A stretch of 64,000 nt of DNA from Deltaproteobacteria bacterium (GTDB taxonomy: Bacteria > Desulfobacterota > BSN033 > UBA1163). A program made the translations under genes and the position numbers. The notes beneath the pieces are model-generated. The model was not told the DNA's origin, made no database searches, and worked only from the letters and a program-made list of their open reading frames with translations. The stretch's first letter is position 1. Every line of letters starts with the position of its first letter. The stretch lies in contig VGRY01000013.1 in NCBI GenBank assembly GCA_016875195.1, positions 1 through 64,000 on the forward strand. The letters are read 5' to 3'. Positions 58,867-64,000 of the stretch are shown piece by piece.

Positions 58867-60863
58867 GTCATATTGCTCAAAATGGACCTGGTAAAAAAGT
58901 CCTCTTGATGGGGAATGAAGCCATCGCACGGGGAGCGCTTGAGGCAGGGGTGAAGGTCTGTGCAGCCTATCCTGGAAACCCCTCCTCTGAAATCATCGGT
59001 TCTCTTGCGAAAGTCGCTGATGAATTTAGGCTCCACGTAGAGTGGTCAATCAATGAAAAGGTTGCTTTGGAGGTGGCAGCGGCGGCCTCTCTGGCGGGGC
59101 TCAGGGGTCTTTGCGCCATGAAGCAGAACGGGCTCAATGTTGCCTCTGATTTTCTGCTCAATCTCAATCTGACCGGATCCCGAGGAGGACTGGTTGTAGT
59201 CGTTGCGGATGACCCTTCAGGAATCTCTTCGAGTAATGAGGAGGATTCACGCCTCTACGCCAAATTAGGGGATCTGCCACTGTTGGAGCCTGCTCATTTC
59301 GAGGAAGCCAAGGAGATGACCAGAGAGGCTTTCAATCTCTCAGAGCGGCTGGGGCTTCCTGTGGTCATTCGGAGCGTGACCAGGGTTTCACACGCCAGAG
59401 GAAATGTCACTCTGGATGAACTCCCTCAGTCCAGCCCAAAACCAGAGTTTGACCTTTCCAGACCATGCTGTGCTGTCCCTGCTGTGGCAAACCATAAGAT
59501 CCTTCATGAAAAGCTAAAAAGAGCAAAGGAGATATTTACAGACTCGTCATTCAACTTTTACAGGGGACCTGAAAAGCCCGAGTTAGTGGTGATCACGAGC
59601 GGAAGCGGATACATGTATTCCCTCGAAGCCGTGAAGAACTTGAAGTCTGAAGAAAGGGTAGGGATCCTCAAAATAGGAACGACCTGGCCTCTGCCAGAAG
59701 ATTTTTTACTGAAACACTTACAGAGAGCGGAAAATTTCTTATTCATTGAGGAAGTGGACCCAGTTCTCGAGAACAATGTAAAAGAAGTTTTTGCCCAGCA
59801 TTGTGTTGATTTAGGAGCGAAACGGTTCTTCGGGAAGGCGAGTCAAGCGATTCCGGATGTAGGTGATCTCAACCCTGAAATTGTCACATCGGCAATCCAG
59901 AAGCTCTTAAATATTCAATATGTTCCGAGGCCTGAAGATTATAGACGCCGTGCCTACGAAGCGATCAGTGACCTGGTGCCGCCCAGGGCGCACATTTTCT
60001 GCGCTGGCTGTCCCCATCGGGCGACTTACTGGGCCATTAAGAATGCATTGGCTCTGGATGGCCGGGACGGCTTTACTTTAGGCGATATCGGCTGTTATTC
60101 GCTGGGAATGGGGCCTGCCGGTTTTTTTCAGATGAAGACACTTCATGCCATGGGCTCTGGAGTCGGATTGGCGTGCGGATTCGGTCAGCTTGAGCGTTTT
60201 GGTATGGATCAGCCGGTAGTGGTGGTTTGCGGAGATTCCACTTTTTATCATGCAGCCATGCCGGCCCTGGCCAATGCCCATTATAACAGTGCGAGCTTTT
60301 TATTACTTCTTCTCGATAACAGCGCCACGGCCATGACAGGTTTTCAGCCTCACCCCGGGACCGGCTCGACGGCAACAGGGGGACCAGCGCCGGTTATTGA
60401 TCTCAAAGCGATCTGTGAAGCGTTAGGAGCATTTGTGGAGGTGGTTGATCCTTTTGACACAGAAATCGCAGTTGAGACGATGCTGAGACTGATTCGAATG
60501 GAAAGAGGGGTTCACCCCGTTAGAAATTCTTCGGATCATTGCGACTCGGAACTGAGTGAATCATCAAACCATAAGGTAGAGAAACGGAAGATTATTTCTA
60601 ACGGGGTCAGAGTCCTCATTCTTAAGAGAGAATGTGCGCTGGTCAGCGGTAAGCGTCAGAAAAAGCTCTTTCAGGTTGAAGTGGATCAGGAGCGATGCCT
60701 GGGAGAAGTATGCGGCTGTAACCGTCTCTGCACACGGATCTTCAAATGCCCTGGTTTGATATGGGATCAAACGGCCGGCAAAGCGCGGATTGACAAGGCA
60801 ATCTGCAATGGATGCGGAGTTTGTTCAGGAATCTGCCCTGCCTCAGCCATTCGTCGTTCATAA
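58863..60863 (+). CDS. iorA: indolepyruvate ferredoxin oxidoreductase alpha subunit
   Basis: The 666-residue protein has an N-terminal pyrimidine-binding domain (AAYPGNPSSEIIGSLAKVAD, EKVALEVAAAASLAGLRG), a TPP-binding domain (HIFCAGCPHRATYWAIKNAL, GDIGCYSLGMGPAGFF, CGDSTFYHAAMPALANAHYN) and a C-terminal ferredoxin (CLGEVCGCNRLC, CNGCGVCSGIC). It oxidises aryl pyruvates, with IorB, to aryl-acetyl-CoA and reduced ferredoxin, or runs in reverse. Between the TPP and ferredoxin domains about 30 residues, beginning VHPVRNSS, come from a palindromic insert (60514-60607) that keeps the frame. Confidence 0.92.
   Translation: MSHIAQNGPGKKVLLMGNEAIARGALEAGVKVCAAYPGNPSSEIIGSLAKVADEFRLHVEWSINEKVALEVAAAASLAGLRGLCAMKQNGLNVASDFLLNLNLTGSRGGLVVVVADDPSGISSSNEEDSRLYAKLGDLPLLEPAHFEEAKEMTREAFNLSERLGLPVVIRSVTRVSHARGNVTLDELPQSSPKPEFDLSRPCCAVPAVANHKILHEKLKRAKEIFTDSSFNFYRGPEKPELVVITSGSGYMYSLEAVKNLKSEERVGILKIGTTWPLPEDFLLKHLQRAENFLFIEEVDPVLENNVKEVFAQHCVDLGAKRFFGKASQAIPDVGDLNPEIVTSAIQKLLNIQYVPRPEDYRRRAYEAISDLVPPRAHIFCAGCPHRATYWAIKNALALDGRDGFTLGDIGCYSLGMGPAGFFQMKTLHAMGSGVGLACGFGQLERFGMDQPVVVVCGDSTFYHAAMPALANAHYNSASFLLLLLDNSATAMTGFQPHPGTGSTATGGPAPVIDLKAICEALGAFVEVVDPFDTEIAVETMLRLIRMERGVHPVRNSSDHCDSELSESSNHKVEKRKIISNGVRVLILKRECALVSGKRQKKLFQVEVDQERCLGEVCGCNRLCTRIFKCPGLIWDQTAGKARIDKAICNGCGVCSGICPASAIRRS
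60514..60607. mobile_element. palindromic repeat inserted in frame inside iorA
   Basis: ACCCCGTTAGAAAT (60514-60527) faces ATTTCTAACGGGGT (60594-60607), a perfect 14-bp inverted repeat with a 66-bp interior. The segment replaces a loop between RMERGV and VRVLILKREC and adds about 30 residues with no stop. It is the kind of small palindromic element known to insert in frame in other bacteria (Rickettsia RPE-like). Confidence 0.75.
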
Positions 60864-60917
60864 TGGAAGGTTATTGTAAAATTGGAGCAACATATTAAGG
60901 TTGATCGTAATCTAAAT

Positions 60918-61073
60918 TCGAAGCACGAAATACGAATTTCGAAACAATCTCAAATACCCAAATCTCAAATGTTCGAAACAAGAAAAGTTTAAGACATTTA
61001 GATTTTGAAAATTTGAATTTGTCCTTCGACAAGCTCAGGATGGTGAGCAAAGTCGAACCATTTCGTGCTTCGA
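60918..61073. repeat. 156-bp intergenic element with 14-bp inverted ends
   Basis: TCGAAGCACGAAAT (60918-60931) is the exact inverse complement of ATTTCGTGCTTCGA (61060-61073). The interior has an own hairpin with TTCGAC/GTCGAA and GCTCA/TGAGC (61025-61056) and TTAGATTTTGAAAATTTGAA words. It fills most of the 286-bp gap between iorA and iorB, which holds no gene. Confidence 0.7.
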
Positions 61074-61149
61074 TATTCGGATTTCGGATTTTTAAAGTCG
61101 CCAAACTGTCTGGCTTAATTGAGTTAGGATAAAAAAAGGAGCTATATTG

Positions 61150-61785
61150 ATGCTTCTTCCTAAAGATCCATTTAATGTCATTATCGGGGGGGTTGGAGGA
61201 CAGGGAAATGTTCTTGCCTCCCAGATTCTTGGGGAGATGCTTATTGCCAAGGGATATATCATTACGATCGGGGAGACTTACGGTGCTTCACAGCGGGGGG
61301 GCTCTGTCATGAGCCATTTGCGGGTTTCGGGGAAAGAGCCATTTTCTCCCCTGATCCCAGAAGGCCAGGCCGATCTTCTCATTGCCCTTGAGCCGGTTGA
61401 AGGACTCAGAATACTCGCCCCTTATGGAAACCCAAAGATCCTGACGTTGCTGAATACAAGGCCGATCTATCCCATTGATGTCATCTCTGGAAATGCCGCT
61501 TATCCTGAGGTGTCAAAGGTAATCGCAACAATACAGGAACTGAGCAGACGGGTCTGGACCCTTAACGCTACGGAGATTGCCCTCGAGATGGGAGACCCCA
61601 TCTTTGCCAATATTGTTATGCTTGGCGCGCTTTCTGCCATCAATGTTCTGCCCATTGATAGGAAAGCTTTCGAGTCGGTAACCATCGATTTGCTTCCCTC
61701 TCGCATGATGAATGAAAATATGACGGCTTTTGACAGGGGGAAGGAGAGGGTCGAAGCGTTGCCACAACCCCAGTCTGGTTATTGA
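61150..61785 (+). CDS. iorB: indolepyruvate ferredoxin oxidoreductase beta subunit
   Basis: The 211-residue protein is the gamma-domain subunit: NVIIGGVGGQGNVLASQILG near the start, then IGETYGASQRGGSVMSHLRV, typical IorB. It pairs with IorA. ATG 61150 has AAAAAAGGAG upstream. The 3' end overlaps the convergent TPR gene by 7 bp. Confidence 0.92.
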   Translation: MLLPKDPFNVIIGGVGGQGNVLASQILGEMLIAKGYIITIGETYGASQRGGSVMSHLRVSGKEPFSPLIPEGQADLLIALEPVEGLRILAPYGNPKILTLLNTRPIYPIDVISGNAAYPEVSKVIATIQELSRRVWTLNATEIALEMGDPIFANIVMLGALSAINVLPIDRKAFESVTIDLLPSRMMNENMTAFDRGKERVEALPQPQSGY

Positions 61786-62243
61786 GACCTTTTTAATTCC
61801 CCGATCTTTTCTAAAGTATCCCTGTAAATATCTGCCTTTAATGGGTTGAGTTCTATGGCTCTCAAGGCATATTCTTCCGCCACATCCAGGTTCTCCTTTT
61901 TGACATAGTAGAGCCAGGCAAGATTGTTATGAGCGTCTCCATTTTTGGGGTCTTTCTTGATCATCTTTTTGTAGAAAGTTTCTGCTTTGTCTAACTCATT
62001 TTTTAAAAAATAGGCGTTGCCGAGATAAAGATAGCCAATCGGAAGTTTTTTGGCAGCCTGTTTATACTCCTTGATGGCAGAATCAAATAGACCCTTTTTC
62101 TCGTAGGCCACCCCGAGATTTAAATGTTCTTCGGGGGTAAGCGAGTCCTTTGGGATGACCACCTTTGGCAGAGAACAACCATTGAGAAGCATCAGAAAAA
62201 ATAAAGAAAGATAAAGGGCAGGGGATATCCTTTTATTTAGCAT
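61779..62243 (-). CDS. TPR-repeat lipoprotein
   Basis: The 154-residue protein begins KRISPALYLSLFFLMLLNGC with a lipobox Cys (LNGC), so it is likely a lipoprotein. Three TPR repeats follow (EEHLNLGVAYEKKGLFDSAI, GYLYLGNAYFLKNELDKAET, DAHNNLAWLYYVKKENLDVA). It follows the cysteine-peptidase gene by 11 bp. In PA2778-type proteins a similar TPR region is fused behind the peptidase domain, so here the two halves seem to be separate genes. Confidence 0.8.
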   Translation of the reverse strand: MLNKRISPALYLSLFFLMLLNGCSLPKVVIPKDSLTPEEHLNLGVAYEKKGLFDSAIKEYKQAAKKLPIGYLYLGNAYFLKNELDKAETFYKKMIKKDPKNGDAHNNLAWLYYVKKENLDVAEEYALRAIELNPLKADIYRDTLEKIGELKRSQ

Positions 62244-62254
62244 AACACAGCTAC

Positions 62255-62821
62255 CTATGATCGAGGGGTGATCCAAAGAGTCCAGAACTTCGTCCTCTTC
62301 CATGATTTAGTAAAACTTTTCATGGAGATTTTCTTCAATTGCTCCCTGTCAGAATTGACGATGATGCGATCGTTGGAATGGCCCACCACCACCATAAAAT
62401 GGTTTTGCTGGATCATCCCGAAACCATAATCAACCATTACAATAAGGGGAAACCCAGAATCAATCTTTTGCTTCAGGTCTTCCACAGACCCTTTATAGAA
62501 ATCAGCCTTCAGGCCCTTTATCTCAGCATACCAGACCATATCAATATTCAGTGTCCCCTTGGCTGACCGGCTGTATATCTCAGAAGCGATCTCTTCGGGG
62601 GTGACCAAGATTCCCCAATAATTCAACACACCGGCCAGAGAGGCTGGGCCGCACTGATATATCTCCTGGGGAAAGAATGGAACATTTTGAATCAGTTGAG
62701 AAGATTGGGAACCGTTTAACTGGGGGGATGCCACGCAAGAGGAGAGACTGAATAAAGTTGCCAAAAGGATAGGGAGGTACCTCCAAATGGAAGCGCCTCC
62801 CCGAAAGAGCGTCCTGGACAA
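62255..62821 (-). CDS. C39-like cysteine peptidase, PA2778 family (lipoprotein)
   Basis: The 188-residue protein has a signal segment (YLPILLATLFSLSSCVAS) with lipobox-like SSC and a C39-type peptidase domain: YQCGPASLAGVLNYWG with the catalytic Cys, and QNHFMVVVGHSND with the His. PA2778-family peptidases go with PA2779 proteins, as here. No clear ATG opens the frame; TTG 62821 is likely, after the PA2779-like gene stop at 62836. The substrate is unknown. Confidence 0.78.
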   Translation of the reverse strand: MSRTLFRGGASIWRYLPILLATLFSLSSCVASPQLNGSQSSQLIQNVPFFPQEIYQCGPASLAGVLNYWGILVTPEEIASEIYSRSAKGTLNIDMVWYAEIKGLKADFYKGSVEDLKQKIDSGFPLIVMVDYGFGMIQQNHFMVVVGHSNDRIIVNSDREQLKKISMKSFTKSWKRTKFWTLWITPRS

Positions 62822-62835
62822 GATCGGTACCCTTG

Positions 62836-63246
62836 CTACTTCTCTTTTTCGAGAACTACCCGGTGCCCGGAAACATAAATAACGACACCAACGATGATGA
62901 CGATTAGCAGGACGACAATGAGTATCACCCAACCGCTACTACCGCCCACCTGGAGTTGATCGATGTTCAGGGCGAGTTGATGGATCTGCTGGTCGCTGAG
63001 TTGACTTAATTTCTTCTCGACCTCTTCAGGAGTGAAGCCCAGTTCCTTTAACTTTTCCCCGACCATTTTCATTTCAAGTACCTTTCGAACCTTCTCAAGA
63101 TCGGAAGCTCTGTCGAAAGATAGCATTGAAATGCCTTCGGAAGGTGAGAATCCTGCATAGACTCTCGGTGTGATCCCAATGATGAACATAGCTATGACCA
63201 GATAAGAAGCAACATACTTTCTCCATGATCGTTTCACCTTCATCAC
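62836..63246 (-). CDS. PA2779-family small membrane protein
   Basis: The 136-residue protein has an N-terminal membrane or signal segment (YVASYLVIAMFIIGITPRVY), a charged helical middle (ELGFTPEEVEKKLSQLSDQQ), and a C-terminal membrane helix (WVILIVVLLIVIIVGVVIYV). This order matches the PA2779 family. The gene order PA2779, peptidase, TPR suggests one exported system of unknown role. Confidence 0.8.
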   Translation of the reverse strand: MMKVKRSWRKYVASYLVIAMFIIGITPRVYAGFSPSEGISMLSFDRASDLEKVRKVLEMKMVGEKLKELGFTPEEVEKKLSQLSDQQIHQLALNIDQLQVGGSSGWVILIVVLLIVIIVGVVIYVSGHRVVLEKEK

Positions 63247-63409
63247 CTCCTTTTATTGTATTTAATTTTCATTCGATATTATAGAAAGATGAATGGAAAG
63301 TCAAGAAAAAAGTTGAAAAAGTTGAAAAAATTTAGGGGAAAGGATTATCTTTGACTAGCAGGATGCTTTGCGTCGTTTAATGTTTAGGCTCTTTGGGACT
63401 TTAAATAGA

Positions 63410-64000
63410 TCAATCTATTTTGGGGCGGCCGAGAGGCGAGGCGAACTGGAACACATTTCTTCTTTCAATAGGCAAGACCATAGAGATGAAATTCATTCCG
63501 TTTTTGGTAGTCATCTTTGTCTTCATCGCTCCTCTATGGTTTTCCACGGTCTTTTTCACCAATTGTAGTATTAAATCCATACTTTCTTCCTGGCTTCCTT
63601 GTGGCATAGAGGTAAGAGCATTTTTAGACTGGCGTAAAGAGTCGACATACTTTGTGAGGATGAGTATCTCGATATATTTCATATCTTTCTGCAGACGGTC
63701 GTTTTCCTCACGGTACCACTTGTTGGATTCAATGGTCCTCGTCAGAATACCCATAGCGCCATTCAGGGGGGCTGAAAAAAGAATATAACCAAATATAGAA
63801 TTGAGAATAAAACTTAATTGTTCATCGGTGAGAGTGGTTTCAGGGAGTTCCGCTTCATACTGTTTTTTAATGATTCTGATGTTTTTCTTTTCAAACTCCG
63901 CCTGTTTTTCTTTTAAAATCTCCTCCAGCATGGTGTTAATGGTATTCGTTTTTCTGATGGGATTGTTGAGGTTGAGATATTCATAAAAACAGTCCAAGAC
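63410..64000 (-). CDS. C-terminal part of a degenerate histidine-kinase-like protein (cut by window edge)
   Basis: The frame is open to the window end (first visible codon GTC at 64000-63998), so it is the 3' part of a longer gene. LTDEQLSFILNSIFGYILFS resembles the N-box of histidine-kinase ATPase domains and the end (ISMVLPIERR) resembles the last strand. The G boxes (DxGxG, GTG) are absent. It is either a pseudo-kinase or a diverged regulator. A PAS/HAMP or receiver region may lie outside the window. Confidence 0.5.
   Translation of the reverse strand, partial: VLDCFYEYLNLNNPIRKTNTINTMLEEILKEKQAEFEKKNIRIIKKQYEAELPETTLTDEQLSFILNSIFGYILFSAPLNGAMGILTRTIESNKWYREENDRLQKDMKYIEILILTKYVDSLRQSKNALTSMPQGSQEESMDLILQLVKKTVENHRGAMKTKMTTKNGMNFISMVLPIERRNVFQFASPLGRPKID

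Overview
The window looks like chromosome from a Gram-negative anaerobe, most likely a deltaproteobacterial (Desulfobacterota-type) lineage. The reasons are many periplasmic multiheme cytochromes c, a Qrc-like quinone complex, indolepyruvate:ferredoxin oxidoreductase, a V/A-type ATPase of the DUF2764 type, type IV pilus minor pilins with PilY1, and short intergenic palindromic repeats of kinds common in such genomes. No rRNA, tRNA or CRISPR array was seen. The taxonomic call is inference from gene content.

Layout. 1-162 is the tail of a transposase with a DnaA-like helix-turn-helix, followed by a membrane acyltransferase, a cysteine-synthase-like enzyme and small proteins (AHSA1-like, amphi-Trp-like, DUF4124). 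4282-6217 (minus) is spmB-spmA-LD-carboxypeptidase. 6377-24120 (minus) is a redox supercluster of 17 genes. In transcription order it holds a tetraheme cytochrome + Fe-S + NrfD module; a qrcABCD-like module; two cytochromes each built of four monoheme repeats; a cNMP-binding protein; a GltD-like NAD(P)H:Fe-S oxidoreductase; split cytochrome b, Rieske protein and pentaheme cytochrome; then an octaheme and a monoheme cytochrome. The cluster carries 31 CXXCH sites. The layout suggests menaquinone-linked electron flow to or from periplasmic cytochromes, possibly coupled to NAD(P) through the GltD-like subunit (inference).

24281-34293 holds housekeeping and accessory genes: comB-like, a PNPOx-like flavoprotein, two DUF362-ferredoxins, truA, EF-G2, dtd and an exported Memo-AMMECR1 fusion. 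In the middle sits a lone PaaX/Cas2-like gene bracketed by two nearly identical perfect palindromes, the best candidate here for an unusual small genetic unit.

34469-42006 is a V-type ATPase operon (E, DUF2764, A, B, D, I, K). Its K subunit keeps the residues that bind Na+ in Enterococcus NtpK, so it may be sodium-coupled. It is followed by two K+ uptake systems (KtrB/KtrA-like and TrkA/TrkH). 47154-52588 holds rsmI (minus), a HEAT-repeat protein and an HD-GYP protein sharing a similar N-terminal region, and hemC.

52657-57521 (minus) is pilV-pilW-pilX-pilY1, with a single-base frameshift near the 3' end of pilY1. 57748-61785 is an FrhB-like protein with iorA and iorB; iorA carries an in-frame palindromic repeat insertion. 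61779-63246 (minus) is a PA2779-like protein, a C39-like cysteine peptidase and a TPR lipoprotein. The right edge cuts a degenerate histidine-kinase-like gene.

Intergenic spaces are rich in imperfect palindromes of several families, some bounded by clear terminal inverted repeats.
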